Below, in pieces: positions 1 through 9,446 of a stretch of 64,000 bases of DNA. Every line of letters begins with the position of its first letter. Position 1 is the first letter of the stretch. The DNA is from Acidaminobacter sp. (GTDB taxonomy: Bacteria > Bacillota_A > Clostridia > Peptostreptococcales > Acidaminobacteraceae). The notes beneath the pieces were generated by a model. It had not been told where the DNA came from, ran no database searches, and saw only the letters and a program-made list of their open reading frames with translations. The stretch is taken from contig WXFH01000011.1 in assembly GCA_009881125.1 (NCBI GenBank), positions 21,700 through 85,699 on the forward strand. The letters are read 5' to 3'. The translations under genes were made by a program, and so were the position numbers.

Positions 1-25
1 AAAACTAACACGTGAACTAATCCAT

Positions 26-77
26 AAAAAAGGTGCAGCGCTCCAGCCAGTAATTGGTCGGAACCCTGCACCTTTTT
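26..77 (-). terminator. Rho-independent terminator after degV
   Basis: The arms at 26-38 and 66-77 are exact complements (AAAAAGGTGCAG / CTGCACCTTTTT) around a 27-nt loop. On the minus strand the stem ends in a U-rich run, 3 nt past the degV stop. Confidence 0.75.
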
Positions 78-80
78 AAG

Positions 81-914
81 TTAAAATGACACTATGATCC
101 CCTGTCGGTCACAATAGAGGCTGCTCAGCCCGTGGGTCTGAACGATAATCACATCTTTAAAGCCACAGTGCTTCTGAATTTCCGTTTTAAGATGCGCCGC
201 TCTCGTAGGATTATTGACATGTGAAATTGCCAATATTTTGTCCTCAACGGCCTTTGCGTTCTCGTAAATCATTTCCAGCAAACGGTCGAAAGCTTTGTTC
301 GAGCCCCGTGCTTTGTCAAACATCTTGATCTCGCCGTCCTCAGCGCCCATGATAGGCTTGATGCTCAGCGCGGTGGCGAACGCACCTTTCAGCTTCGAAA
401 TCCTGCCGTTCTTAATCAAATTGTCCAGGGACTCGGAGACAAAAAAAGTTTTCATGCCATTGACATAAGCCGTAATGGCTTCAACTATCTCGTTGAAGTC
501 CTGCCCTTTTCCAATGAGCTCGTACAGCTTCATGGAGATCAGGGTTTCAGCAATTGAAGCGCTCTTGGAATCTACGAGGTGAATCTTCTTGTCCGGATGA
601 CCCTCAAGGAACATTTCTTTTGCGATTTGGGCGCTGTTGTAGGTTCCGCTCAGCTTGGAGGAGATTGTGACCACAAAGCAGTCCTCCTCGCCTTCAAAAG
701 CTTCGAGAAAATCATTTGGAGAAGGACACGCAGAACGCGGCACATCCTTGGCCGCACTCATATCCGTTATAAACTGAATAGGATCGAGCCGCGCGTCATC
801 CACATATTCTACCCCATCCAAGGTCAGCTTAAAGGGAACGATTTCGACCGGGTATTTCTCATGAAGATCAGGTGACATATCATTAGAGCTGTCCGCAATT
901 ATCTTGAACCCCAT
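81..914 (-). CDS. DegV family fatty-acid-binding protein
   Basis: DegV-family proteins bind a fatty acid and, in Gram-positives, act as FakB partners of the fatty-acid kinase FakA in phospholipid synthesis. The family N-terminus FKIIADSSNDM is present. So is the lipid-contacting segment VTISSKLSGTYNSA near residue 90, and the conserved SLDNLIKNGRISK stretch near 165. The length of 277 residues is normal. An upstream in-frame GTG would give six more residues, but the ATG at 914 is preceded by GAGGTGGG at good spacing and is preferred. It lies 180 nt downstream of fchA with a terminator between, so it is probably its own unit. No fakA is in the window, so the FakB role is inferred. Confidence 0.9.
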   Translation of the reverse strand: MGFKIIADSSNDMSPDLHEKYPVEIVPFKLTLDGVEYVDDARLDPIQFITDMSAAKDVPRSACPSPNDFLEAFEGEEDCFVVTISSKLSGTYNSAQIAKEMFLEGHPDKKIHLVDSKSASIAETLISMKLYELIGKGQDFNEIVEAITAYVNGMKTFFVSESLDNLIKNGRISKLKGAFATALSIKPIMGAEDGEIKMFDKARGSNKAFDRLLEMIYENAKAVEDKILAISHVNNPTRAAHLKTEIQKHCGFKDVIIVQTHGLSSLYCDRQGIIVSF

Positions 915-1048
915 TTGTCCCACCTCACTCAACGTCTTTTTTTAATTATATGGTATTTGGCGACAATTGACAAGTGAACGGGTCAGGTCTGCAGACATGC
1001 GAGGGACTGCATTAAGGCGTCCTGAGCAAGCGAAGTCATAGAGACAAC

Positions 1049-1082
1049 AAAAGCCCTGGAGAAACTGACCCAGGGCTTTCAT
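1049..1082 (-). terminator. Terminator after first fchA
   Basis: The hairpin AAAGCCCTGG / CCAGGGCTTT sits just past the fchA stop on the minus strand. It probably ends the tdh-ftcD-hutI-fchA transcript. Confidence 0.7.
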
Positions 1083-1093
1083 AACTTCATTAA

Positions 1094-1711
1094 TTAGAGC
1101 TTCACTTTTGAAAGAATTCTCGCTTCGATCTCAACGACTTCCTTCTCAATGCGTGCAACTTCAGCAGCAGCCTTCTCAACATACTCTGCGTCCTTAATGG
1201 AGCCGAGGTTGATCTTGACGTTGTAAAGTGCGGAGAGCACAGCTGTACGCGTCATCATAGCCGCAACCGCGCCGTCTGTGACCGCGTTGCTGTTGCCTCT
1301 CTCGACAACCGCTTCGATCATGCCGAGAATTTCCATAGAAGCCTGAGCTGTTTCAAGCGGTACATTGGCAGCGAGCTTCATGCCGTTCTGAATCGCTTCA
1401 GTTCTGGTCTTCTTCTCTTCGTCCGTCTCCTTAGGGAGCTTGAACGCTTTCATAACGTCGTCGAAGGAGGTTGCATCCTTGTCAATGAAATCGACGAACT
1501 TTGGCGTATAGGCGCTCATTTTTTCTGAAATTGCCTTCATTTCATCTTGAACTTCGTCATAACCTTTTTTGCCGATGGTTAAGTTCGCAACCATCTCCGC
1601 AAGGGATGATGCGATCGCTGCAGAAAGTGCTGCAACACTGCCGCCGCCAGGAACCGGAGCATCTGAGGATGTGGCTGCCAAAAATTCGGTAATTTTCATT
1701 GTAGATAACAT
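1094..1711 (-). CDS. fchA: Formimidoyltetrahydrofolate cyclodeaminase (copy 1)
   Basis: Converts 5-formimino-THF to 5,10-methenyl-THF and ammonia, the step after FtcD in histidine catabolism. The 205-residue single-domain protein carries the family signature APVPGGGSVAALSAAIA (residues 18-34), the loop LTIGKKGYDEV, and the C-terminal block VTDGAVAAMM...NVKINLGSI typical of active family members. The ATG at 1711 follows AAGGAGG. It is 71 nt downstream of hutI and on the same strand as ftcD and hutI, giving a complete imidazolonepropionate-to-methenyl-THF cassette. It is the first of three family members in the window; this one and the copy at 62122 keep the canonical motifs. Confidence 0.93.
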   Translation of the reverse strand: MLSTMKITEFLAATSSDAPVPGGGSVAALSAAIASSLAEMVANLTIGKKGYDEVQDEMKAISEKMSAYTPKFVDFIDKDATSFDDVMKAFKLPKETDEEKKTRTEAIQNGMKLAANVPLETAQASMEILGMIEAVVERGNSNAVTDGAVAAMMTRTAVLSALYNVKINLGSIKDAEYVEKAAAEVARIEKEVVEIEARILSKVKL

Positions 1712-1782
1712 GAATTTACTCCTCCTTAAATAATTCTGATATCAGTATACTTCAACTTCAATTAATATGCTATAGAAAGAAT

Positions 1783-3066
1783 TTACAAAATCTCAATTTT
1801 ACAAGCATCAAAAATGAGTCTGCCATTCTTTATCACTTTTTCAACGGTGGAAACGCCAATGTGATAAGGAATATACTGATAAGATGGAAACTCATGGATC
1901 ACAAGATCTGCCTTTTTCCCCGGATCTATACTTCCAATTTCATGAGCGCGCCCAACAGCAGCCGCACCATTCAGGGTCAGACCCGTGATGACTTCTTCTA
2001 TGCGCATGTCCATTTGAAGTGTGGTCAGCGCTATTGCCAGAGGCACAGATTCCGTGAAACAGCTGCCCGGGTTGAAATCTGTCGCCACCGCGACTGCGCA
2101 CCCGCTGTCGATCATATGGCGGGCTCTGGCGTAGTGCTCCTTCAGGCTGAAGGCTGTACAAGGCAGGACTGTCGCCACGACACCCGCTTCCGCCATTTTG
2201 CGGATGCCTTCATCCGACGCCTGCAGCAGATGGTCTGCAGAAACAGCCCCTACTTCGGCTGCCAGTTCCGCACCGCCCAGCTGAACGATTTCATCTGCGT
2301 GGAGTTTGAGTTTGAAGCCCATGTCCTTAGCCGCAGTCAGCAGACGTCTGGATTCCTCGACTGAAAAAACGTTCTTTTCGCAGAAGATGTCGCAGAATTC
2401 AGCTAGGTTTTGTTCCCGGACTAAGGGCATAACCTCAGCGATCAGATATTCGATAAATTCAGCGCCTCGTCCCTTATACTCTGTAGGAACACTGTGAGCG
2501 CCCATGAAAGTGGTCACAAGATCCAGGGAGTGGTCTGTCTGCAGCGCCTTCATAACCTCAAGCTGCTTGAGTTCTGTCTCTTTGTCAAGGCCATAGCCGC
2601 TCTTGGCTTCCACCGTAGTGACACCAAAACGGGTCATGCTGTCGAGGCGTTTCATCCCGGTCTTATACAGCGTTTCAAAAGATGCCTCGCGGGTGCCGCG
2701 TACGGAATTGATAATGCCGCCGCCACGATTCATGATGTCGACGTAGGAATCCCCGCGAAGGCGCCAGTTGTATTCATTTTCTCTATAGCCGCCAAAGACC
2801 AGGTGCGTGTGGGAATCGACGAAGCCAGGCAAAATGGTCTTGCCGGTACAGTCGATCACCGCATCCGGGACTATATCAACCATGGTCTCCCCTGGCAGCA
2901 AGATGCGCTCAATACGGTCACCTTTGACCACAACAGAGCCGCCTTCAATGACGCCAAGTTCCTGCATCTGTAGGCCTTTTTTAGCCTCGAAGCCGCTCAC
3001 CGTTACGATTTGTGCAGCATTTGACAGTAGAAGGACGCGATTTTCATCTGCCTTTTTTTTAGTCAT
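1783..3066 (-). CDS. hutI: Imidazolonepropionase (copy 1)
   Basis: Hydrolyses 4-imidazolone-5-propanoate to N-formimino-L-glutamate, the third step of histidine degradation. It is a cytoplasmic metal-dependent amidohydrolase of 427 residues, the usual length. The metal-binding HxH is seen in GFVDSHTHLVFGGYR near residue 83. The hallmark NRGGGIINSVRGTREAS follows, and later metal ligands are in KLHADEI and SADHL, with the C-terminal ATDFNPGS. Its ATG follows GGAG and lies 4 nt from the ftcD stop, indicating tight co-translation. A diverged second copy lies at 22884-24158. Confidence 0.96.
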   Translation of the reverse strand: MTKKKADENRVLLLSNAAQIVTVSGFEAKKGLQMQELGVIEGGSVVVKGDRIERILLPGETMVDIVPDAVIDCTGKTILPGFVDSHTHLVFGGYRENEYNWRLRGDSYVDIMNRGGGIINSVRGTREASFETLYKTGMKRLDSMTRFGVTTVEAKSGYGLDKETELKQLEVMKALQTDHSLDLVTTFMGAHSVPTEYKGRGAEFIEYLIAEVMPLVREQNLAEFCDIFCEKNVFSVEESRRLLTAAKDMGFKLKLHADEIVQLGGAELAAEVGAVSADHLLQASDEGIRKMAEAGVVATVLPCTAFSLKEHYARARHMIDSGCAVAVATDFNPGSCFTESVPLAIALTTLQMDMRIEEVITGLTLNGAAAVGRAHEIGSIDPGKKADLVIHEFPSYQYIPYHIGVSTVEKVIKNGRLIFDACKIEIL

Positions 3067-3070
3067 GTGT

Positions 3071-3970
3071 TTACTCCATTATTCTTTTTTCGAGAATTTG
3101 ATCCATAGAGAAGACCTCAACACCAAGGTAATATTCCGCTGTGCTGATCAGAGCTTCCATAGGCACAAGTCCGATGACTTCGCTGCCCACAACATTGACG
3201 CCATAACGCTTTGCTTCAATTTTAACGAGCTCAAAGACGCGGTACAAAGGCGTTTTGGTGAAGTCCGTCATATTCATGGAGACCTGAACCTGCCCGCGGT
3301 CAGCAAGGTCGATTCCTATCGCTTTGCAATATCTGAGGCCGCCGGAAAGGAAACGAACATTTTTCGCGATCTTGTTGGCAATTTCAAGGTTGTTTGTGTC
3401 GAGATTGATATTGAAGGCTACGAGCGGCATTCTGGCGCCAATTGCTGTGATGCCTGCAGTTGGATGGATGTCTGTGCCAAAATCCGGCTTCCATTTGTCC
3501 TCTTTGACTTTTTCAGCCATACCCTCGAACTGGCCTTTTCTGAGATCAGCAAGGTTTTCACGGTGTGAAGCGGACGCTGCTTTTTCATATAGGAAAGAAG
3601 GTATGCCGTGCTTTTCATAGACAAGAGCCGCGGTCTCCTTAGCAAGGGCGACACATTCCTCCATAGTAACATTCGTGATCGGAATGAAAGGAACGACGTC
3701 TGTCGCGCCCATTCTAGGGTGCTGACCGCGATGTGTCGTCATATCGATAAGCTCGGATGCGATGCCCATGGCTTCAACCACGGCTGCTTTAAGAGGCTCA
3801 GGCTCACCGACAACAGTGACGACAACGCGGTTATGATCCTCATCATTGCTGTAGTCGAGCAGCTTGACGCCCTCCTTGCCTCTGAATGCCTGAACGATTT
3901 TTTCGATCTTCTCACGATCTTTACCTTCACTGAAGTTAGGGACACATTGTACAATTTTGTTAAACGCCAT
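3071..3970 (-). CDS. ftcD: Glutamate formimidoyltransferase (copy 1)
   Basis: Transfers the formimino group of N-formimino-glutamate to tetrahydrofolate, releasing glutamate. The 299-residue stand-alone transferase has both subdomains. Conserved stretches are QCVPNFSEGKD at the start, LLDYSNDEDHNR, HRGQHPRMGATDVVPF (the folate and catalytic histidine region near residue 85) and AFNINLDTNN. The start follows GGAGG. In animals this activity is fused to the cyclodeaminase; here the two are separate genes in one operon. It has canonical motifs, whereas the copy at 21385 is more diverged. Confidence 0.95.
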   Translation of the reverse strand: MAFNKIVQCVPNFSEGKDREKIEKIVQAFRGKEGVKLLDYSNDEDHNRVVVTVVGEPEPLKAAVVEAMGIASELIDMTTHRGQHPRMGATDVVPFIPITNVTMEECVALAKETAALVYEKHGIPSFLYEKAASASHRENLADLRKGQFEGMAEKVKEDKWKPDFGTDIHPTAGITAIGARMPLVAFNINLDTNNLEIANKIAKNVRFLSGGLRYCKAIGIDLADRGQVQVSMNMTDFTKTPLYRVFELVKIEAKRYGVNVVGSEVIGLVPMEALISTAEYYLGVEVFSMDQILEKRIME

Positions 3971-4017
3971 TTTTAATTGCCTCCATTCGATATTGTTTTA
4001 TTTTGGGGTACTGGCTC

Positions 4018-4956
4018 CTATCGAGATCTGGAACCAAGTACTTTGAGCATGTGAGTTGTCATGGCTGACAGGTCGTATTCAGGCCTCCAGCCCCACTGCG
4101 CCCTGGCGCAGCTGTCATCCAGCGAATTTGGCCACGAGTCGGCAATGGCTTGCTTGACAGGATTGACATCATAGTCCATTCGAAATTCTGGAAGATGCTT
4201 CTGAATTTCCTTTGCCAATTGAGACGGAGAAAAGCTCATGGCGGAAATGTTATAGGCATTGCGATGCTGAAGCTTCGCGGGATCTGCTTCCATCAGCTCA
4301 ACCACCGCTCTAAGAGCGTCCGGCATATACATCATGTCGAGAAAAGTCTCAGGCCCCAGATCACAACTGAATTGACCTGTTTCAATCGCTTTGTAGAAAA
4401 TATGCACCGCGTAATCCGTAGTCCCTCCGCCTGGAAGGGCTTCATGGGAAATCAATCCCGGAAACCGCACCCCCCGTGTGTCTACGCCAAAGTGATGGTG
4501 GTAGTAATCACACAGCAGCTCTCCTGCAACTTTGGAGATGCCATAGATCGTTCTGGGACGCTGAATGGTCAGCTGCGGCGTGTGATCCAGAGGCGTCTCA
4601 GGTCCAAATGCCGCAATGGAGCTCGGCGTGAACACCGCAGCAGAAGTCTCCTTTGCTGCCTCAAGGACATTATAGAGGCCATTCATATTGATCTGCCACA
4701 GTGCTTCAGGATTCTTTTCCCCCTGGGCTGACAATATGGCCGCCAGATGAATGACACTGTCGATTTGATGTTTTCGGATGACCTCAATTAGCTGGACGGC
4801 ACTGAGAACATCGAGTTTTTCATAGATCGCGTGATGACGGATGTCGTCGTGTCTGCCTGAAGCAACCACCTGATCGTGCCCATAGACAGACTGAAGATAA
4901 GTCGTCAGTTCTGTTCCAATTTGTCCGGATGCGCCTGTGATAAGTATTTTTTTCAA
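4018..4956 (-). CDS. tdh: L-threonine 3-dehydrogenase, epimerase-like type
   Basis: Oxidises L-threonine with NAD to 2-amino-3-ketobutyrate. It belongs to the short-chain, UDP-galactose-epimerase-related threonine dehydrogenases, not the zinc alcohol-dehydrogenase type. The Rossmann motif ITGASGQIG is at the N-terminus, the catalytic YGISK comes after FTPSSIAAFGPETP, and the family-specific GLISHEALPGGGTTDYAV follows. An upstream ATG would add a 34-residue tail without family resemblance. The TTG at 4956, 10 nt after AAGGAG, gives the normal 312-residue protein and is preferred. It lies 47 nt ahead of ftcD and is probably co-transcribed with the histidine genes. Confidence 0.88.
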   Translation of the reverse strand: MKKILITGASGQIGTELTTYLQSVYGHDQVVASGRHDDIRHHAIYEKLDVLSAVQLIEVIRKHQIDSVIHLAAILSAQGEKNPEALWQINMNGLYNVLEAAKETSAAVFTPSSIAAFGPETPLDHTPQLTIQRPRTIYGISKVAGELLCDYYHHHFGVDTRGVRFPGLISHEALPGGGTTDYAVHIFYKAIETGQFSCDLGPETFLDMMYMPDALRAVVELMEADPAKLQHRNAYNISAMSFSPSQLAKEIQKHLPEFRMDYDVNPVKQAIADSWPNSLDDSCARAQWGWRPEYDLSAMTTHMLKVLGSRSR

Positions 4957-5098
4957 CTCATACACTCTCCTTGGGTCGCCGGATCCATTCACAGTGTAGA
5001 TCCCGGCTGTCAAAAAAGCGTCAAACCGCTGGAGGATTATCAAAAATAAAACGATCATCCCAACCTGATTGTACCCGAAATTTCAAAAAATCATCGCT

Positions 5099-5128
5099 TT
5101 GACCGGATTCGGATGTTAAACTTATGAA
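5099..5128 (+). promoter_or_regulatory. Likely sigma-A promoter of mgtC-like gene
   Basis: TTGACC at 5099-5104 and TATGAA at 5123-5128 are spaced 18 nt apart, about 35 nt ahead of the start codon. Both boxes have mismatches, so this is a moderate call. Confidence 0.4.
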
Positions 5129-5163
5129 TAATAAAGGTTTATTAGATGCTTGGAGGTCATATT

Positions 5164-5865
5164 ATGCCGGAATTCATGCTCACCTCAGATATGCTGATTA
5201 AACTGCTGCTCTCCTGTATTCTGGGCGGCATGATTGGACTTGAACGCGAAAGCGTTAACCGCCCGGCTGGTTTTCGAACTCACATGCTGGTCAGCATTGG
5301 CTCCACTTTGGTCATGATGATCAACGCCGTCATGATCAGCGCCTATGGTGATATGGTCAATCTTGATCCCGGACGATTTGGCGCGGCGGTCATCAGCGGG
5401 ATAGGCTTTTTAGGTGCCGGCACCATTATCAAAGAAGGTAATTCCGTCAAGGGCTTAACAACTGCAGCGAGCCTCTGGACAGTCGCTTGCATAGGCCTAG
5501 CTATTGGCGCGGGCTACTATTCACTCAGCATTATTACTACGCTGACTGTCCTGGTCATTTTGGAGTTGTTCGCACGGATCGAAAAAAACATCATCAAAAA
5601 ACGCAGACAGCTTGTACTTCGGATAGTATCCGAAAACACACCCGGCCAGATTGGCAAAATTGGAGATGTCACCGGCTTTCACAAGTGTCTGATCCAGGAC
5701 ATTGATCTGGATCATCAGACCGATCAAACCGCTGTCATTACTTTGGCGCTGAAGTATCCCAAAGCTTTTGATCTCACCGGTCTGATGGATGACTTATCCG
5801 CTTTGAGCGGTTTAAAATCCGTTGAGCAGTTAACACCGGTTTACCACGGATCCGTGGAGCATTAA
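5164..5865 (+). CDS. MgtC/SapB family membrane protein
   Basis: The N-terminal 140 residues form the MgtC/SapB membrane domain with about five hydrophobic helices. The hallmark GGMIGLERE is near residue 22, followed by RPAGFRTHMLVSIGS and GIGFLGAGTIIKEG. The remaining 90 residues are a soluble ACT-like tail (ITLALKYPKAFDLTGLM...). Relatives are linked to Mg2+ stress and, in pathogens, to inhibition of the ATP synthase; a role here is not known. The ATG at 5164 follows TTGGAGG and is favoured over an ATG six codons upstream. It is a single gene, divergent from tdh and closed by the terminator at 5944. Confidence 0.9.
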   Translation: MPEFMLTSDMLIKLLLSCILGGMIGLERESVNRPAGFRTHMLVSIGSTLVMMINAVMISAYGDMVNLDPGRFGAAVISGIGFLGAGTIIKEGNSVKGLTTAASLWTVACIGLAIGAGYYSLSIITTLTVLVILELFARIEKNIIKKRRQLVLRIVSENTPGQIGKIGDVTGFHKCLIQDIDLDHQTDQTAVITLALKYPKAFDLTGLMDDLSALSGLKSVEQLTPVYHGSVEH

Positions 5866-5943
5866 TTTGAGTGAAATAGGGATGAAGGCAGCGGGTATCT
5901 GAAGCATAAGCCCATTAAGCTCTGATTGCATATTGTGAACCTG

Positions 5944-5997
5944 AAAAAAGACGGCGTCCTGGGCTGTATAGCCAAGTGACACCGTCTTCCTTTTTTG
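5944..5997. terminator. Bidirectional terminator between mgtC-like gene and asnS
   Basis: The hairpin AAGACGGCGTC / GACACCGTCTT is flanked by A6 on one side and T6 on the other, so it can stop the converging transcripts from both strands. Confidence 0.75.
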
Positions 5998-6018
5998 TCT
6001 TCAGATGCAATCTGTTTC

Positions 6019-7404
6019 CTAAAACTCCGCCGTCTTCACCGTACGAGGGAACGGTATGACATCGCGGATATTGGTTATTCCCGTCAAGTACATGAGGATC
6101 CGTTCAAAACCCAATCCATAGCCTGCGTGGCGGGTCGTGCCGTACTTTCTCAGTTCGAGGTACCACCAGTAGTCCTCTACATGAAGGTTCATGTCCTTAA
6201 TGCGCTGAACCAGGTTATCATAACGCTCCTCGCGCTGGGAGCCGCCTATTATCTCACCAACACCCGGAACCAGAAGATCCATGGCCGCGACAGTCTTGCC
6301 GTCTTCATTCAGTCTCATGTAAAAGGCTTTGATCTCTTTCGGATAGTTGATAACAAAGACAGGCTTCTTGAACACTTTTTCTGTCAGATAACGCTCATGC
6401 TCCGTCTGAAGATCCAGACCCCAGCTGACTGGATAATCGAAAACGACATCTGCTTTTTCAAGAAGTTCAATTGCTTCAGTATAAGTGACCCGCGCGAAGT
6501 CGGAGTTGACGACATGGGTCAGTCTTTCCATCAGTCCTGTATCTATGCGCTCGTTGAAGAAGGCGATCTCTTCAGGACACTCCGCCATGACATACCGGAT
6601 AATGTACTTAATCATTTCTTCCGCGATTTCCATATTGCCATTTAAATCCGTGAATGCCATTTCCGGCTCAATCATCCAGAACTCTGCTGCATGGCGGGCG
6701 GTGTTGGAATTCTCAGCACGGAAAGTCGGACCAAAAGTATAAGTGTTTCTGAAAGCTTGTGCAAAAATTTCTGCTTCAAGCTGACCGCTGACTGTCAGGT
6801 TCGTTTCTTTGCCAAAGAAGTCTTCGGAAAAATCGATCTCACCCGACTCTGTTCTAGGAGGATTCCCGAGCTCTAACGTCGTGACGCGGAACATTTCTCC
6901 GGCACCTTCAGCATCACTGCCTGTGACAATTGGGGTATGCGCATACACAAAACCTTTTTCCTGGAAAAAGCGGTGAATGGCGAACGCCGCGACAGACCTG
7001 ACACGAAACGCAGCTGAAAAGGTATTGCTGCGCGGTCTGAGATGCGCGATCGTTCTCAAATACTCCAGAGTATGTCGTTTTTTCTGAAGCGGATAGTCCG
7101 CATCTGAGGTGCCTTCAATGATGATTTCGGACGCCTTGATTTCAAAGGGCTGCTTGGCCTGAGGCGTCAAAATCATTTCTCCGGTAATGATCAGAGAAGT
7201 TGAAATTGGATACTTCGCTACTTCGTCAAAATTTTCAAGGGTTTTGTCAAACACGATCTGTACGTTTCTGAAGGTCGTGCCGTCATTCAACTCAATAAAT
7301 CCGAAGTTCTTGCTGTCTCTGACGGTTCTGATCCAGCCGCCTATTGTGACCGACTGGCCAGCCAATTCATTGTAGCTGAGCATTAAATCTTTCATCAATT
7401 GCAT
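6019..7404 (-). CDS. asnS: Asparaginyl-tRNA synthetase
   Basis: Class II synthetase charging tRNA-Asn. The 461 residues show an N-terminal OB-fold anticodon-binding domain ([20 protein letters not shown]) and then the catalytic domain. Motif 2 is [20 protein letters not shown] and motif 3 is [16 protein letters not shown] near the C-terminus. The ATG at 7404 has GGAGG seven nt upstream. Expression should be controlled by the T-box leader at 7440-7745. The predicted specifier there is an Asn codon, which matches the gene. Confidence 0.96.
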   Translation of the reverse strand: MQLMKDLMLSYNELAGQSVTIGGWIRTVRDSKNFGFIELNDGTTFRNVQIVFDKTLENFDEVAKYPISTSLIITGEMILTPQAKQPFEIKASEIIIEGTSDADYPLQKKRHTLEYLRTIAHLRPRSNTFSAAFRVRSVAAFAIHRFFQEKGFVYAHTPIVTGSDAEGAGEMFRVTTLELGNPPRTESGEIDFSEDFFGKETNLTVSGQLEAEIFAQAFRNTYTFGPTFRAENSNTARHAAEFWMIEPEMAFTDLNGNMEIAEEMIKYIIRYVMAECPEEIAFFNERIDTGLMERLTHVVNSDFARVTYTEAIELLEKADVVFDYPVSWGLDLQTEHERYLTEKVFKKPVFVINYPKEIKAFYMRLNEDGKTVAAMDLLVPGVGEIIGGSQREERYDNLVQRIKDMNLHVEDYWWYLELRKYGTTRHAGYGLGFERILMYLTGITNIRDVIPFPRTVKTAEF

Positions 7405-7439
7405 GCAGATTCCTCCATTAATTCATTCAATTCTAATAA

Positions 7440-7745
7440 AATTCTCATTGTTTCCGCCAACAAAAAAACCTTTCGCGCCTGCACTAATGACAAGGGACGA
7501 AAGGTTATTCGCGGTACCACCCTGATTGCCGAGTTCCATGACTCAGCCTCTCAAAACCCTGTAACGAAGGTCAGTCGCCCGAATCTACCAGCTTAGCCCG
7601 GCTTATCAAAAATCCGCTTGTAAGCTTTCGGTCAGGAGCTCAGGGATGTTTTTCATACGGTGACATGACGGCGGGCTCACACCATTCCCGCTTCGCTGGG
7701 GTCAGACAGTCGCATTACTCTTCCCTTCATTGCCAAACACACTAA
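7440..7745 (-). promoter_or_regulatory. T-box leader (tRNA-Asn) of asnS
   Basis: On the minus strand the leader contains the T-box core AGGGTGGTACCGCG (7510-7523). An intrinsic terminator follows (arms AACCTTTCG / CGAAAGGTT plus T7, 7462-7505). Stem I has an AGTAATG-like start, and in the specifier loop AAC (7648-7650) precedes ATCCCTGAGC. AAC is an asparagine codon, in agreement with asnS. Uncharged tRNA-Asn should stabilise the antiterminator and permit transcription. The specifier was placed by pattern matching, not by folding. Confidence 0.9.
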
Positions 7746-7754
7746 ATTACAACT

Positions 7755-7783
7755 ATTATAGTGTAAACCACTTCAATAGTCAA
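7755..7783 (-). promoter_or_regulatory. Sigma-A promoter of asnS leader
   Basis: On the minus strand TTGACT (7778-7783) and TATAAT (7755-7760) are separated by exactly 17 nt, immediately upstream of the T-box leader. Confidence 0.8.
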
Positions 7784-7831
7784 ACAGAGCATGAGTGTAG
7801 TCCAAGGGCCAGCCCTCACCATAATTTCCGG

Positions 7832-8416
7832 CTAAAGCATTGGCTCTACAATTTCTGAGTGCTTAAAGCCATTAGGTACGTTGATGCAAAGGACTTTGAC
7901 CATTCGACTGGTATAGTTGGCCCAGTTGTGAACCGTATTGGACTCAAAGTGTGCGCAGTCTCCGGGATACAGTTCAAAGCGTTCATTATTCAAATATAAG
8001 GTGAAGATGCCTTCCAGAACGTAAATGAATTCTTCTCCTTCATGTTGGTAAGGCGAGAGCAGTTCATCTTCTGACTTAGGCAATATTTCAATGACGCGCG
8101 GCAAAATATCCCTGTTTTCCAGGTCATTGCTCAAATGATAGTGAATGAAGTGCGCGCTGTCTACCCTGGCGACTTCTCTCTCGAAAGAGCGCATGATGAC
8201 GTCATTGCTCCGCTTTTTAAGCGGAAAGAAATAGGAAAGATCCACATCCAGAGCCCTAGCGATTTTTTCCAGAGACGTGATCGCCAGAGCTGTCAGTCCG
8301 CGTTCAACCTGAGAAAGAAATCCAATGGACAATTCTGTCATTTCACTGAGTTCTTTCAAGGTCATTTTTTTAGATAAACGCAGATCCTTGATTTTATCTC
8401 CAATATTATTAGGCAT
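7832..8416 (-). CDS. XRE-family regulator with C-terminal cupin
   Basis: Two-domain transcription factor of 194 residues. The N-terminal helix-turn-helix (IKDLRLSKKMTLKELSEMTE...GFLSQVERG) occupies about residues 8-60. A cupin_2 domain at about 115-185 has the small-ligand barrel motifs SPYQHEGEEFIYVLEG and LYPGDCAHFESNTVHNW. Relatives often control amino-acid, polyamine or sugar catabolism in response to a ligand in the cupin. The ATG at 8416 with GGAG seven nt upstream is preferred over a GTG two codons earlier. It is 115 nt downstream of glutaminase on the same strand, so it may be its regulator; that is inference only. Confidence 0.9.
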   Translation of the reverse strand: MPNNIGDKIKDLRLSKKMTLKELSEMTELSIGFLSQVERGLTALAITSLEKIARALDVDLSYFFPLKKRSNDVIMRSFEREVARVDSAHFIHYHLSNDLENRDILPRVIEILPKSEDELLSPYQHEGEEFIYVLEGIFTLYLNNERFELYPGDCAHFESNTVHNWANYTSRMVKVLCINVPNGFKHSEIVEPML

Positions 8417-8531
8417 AGTCACGCTCCATCCATTAGACTTACTCTCATTATAAACCTATATTAAAATTATTTCCATGTTTTTACGTTATTTTTTAATCAA
8501 GTTAAACAATTTCTTTTATTCGCCTTATTAA

Positions 8532-9446
8532 TTAAAATATATTCAAATCATAGGTGTCAGATAAATCCTTCAGCATTTTGATGCCTACCACTGAGTTCCC
8601 TTTTGAATCCAGCGCCGGTCCATAGACGCCAATGCCCATTCGCCCAGGTGCGACACCCATGATGCCGCCGCCTACACCGGACTTCGCCGGGATACCGACT
8701 TGAATCGCGAACTCCCCGGAGCCATCATACATGCCGCAGGTCACCATATAGGCCTTCGCAATCTTGGCGTATTCTCTCGGGAAGAGTTGTTCCCCCGTCT
8801 CATAGGATTTGCCGTCAAGGGCCAGCACCATTGCCATATTGGCCAGGTCAGAGCAAGTCAGGCTGACTGAGCACTGGCTGAAATAGACTTCCAAAACATC
8901 ATTTGGATCCTGATCAAGGTTTTCCATAGCCCGAAGAAAATGGGCAATAGACCGGTTTCTGTGACCGGTTTCCTTTTCGCTCTGATATACCCTTCTGTCA
9001 ATCTCAATGCTGGGGTTATGAGCGATTTTCCTCATAAATGCCAGCAGACGTTCTATCTTGTGCGCTGGCGAGTCGCCTTTAATCAAAGCAGCAATCGAAA
9101 TTGCGCCGGCATTGATCATAGGATTGAACGGCTTGTGCTTTTCGTAGGTTTCAAGTCGAATCATGGAGTTAAAGGGATCTCCCGTAGGTTCTTTCCCAAC
9201 TTTTTCAAAGATTTTGTCCATACCCCAGTCCATCAATGCCAGAATCAGCACAATAGGCTTGGAGACACTCTGCATGGTAAATTTAACATTGGCATCCCCT
9301 GCACAATACAGACTGTCTTGCCTTCTAACACAAATCCCTATCCCATCAGGACTGACTTTAGCAAGCTCGGGGATATAGGTGGCGACTTTCCCGTCTCGAG
9401 AGGACGGACCATATTTTTTTACCAGTTCCAATAAGTAATCCTGCAT
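8532..9446 (-). CDS. glsA: Glutaminase A
   Basis: Hydrolyses glutamine to glutamate and ammonia. The 304-residue serine-dependent glutaminase shows the nucleophile motif SVSKP near residue 60 (the beta-lactamase-like Ser-x-x-Lys). Conserved NPMINAGAISI, CSVSLTCSDLANMAMVLA and the late PAKSGVGGGIMGV are also present. The start lacks a clear Shine-Dalgarno sequence, so it could be slightly misplaced. It fits a bacterium that ferments the histidine/glutamate family of amino acids. Confidence 0.95.
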   Translation of the reverse strand: MQDYLLELVKKYGPSSRDGKVATYIPELAKVSPDGIGICVRRQDSLYCAGDANVKFTMQSVSKPIVLILALMDWGMDKIFEKVGKEPTGDPFNSMIRLETYEKHKPFNPMINAGAISIAALIKGDSPAHKIERLLAFMRKIAHNPSIEIDRRVYQSEKETGHRNRSIAHFLRAMENLDQDPNDVLEVYFSQCSVSLTCSDLANMAMVLALDGKSYETGEQLFPREYAKIAKAYMVTCGMYDGSGEFAIQVGIPAKSGVGGGIMGVAPGRMGIGVYGPALDSKGNSVVGIKMLKDLSDTYDLNIF

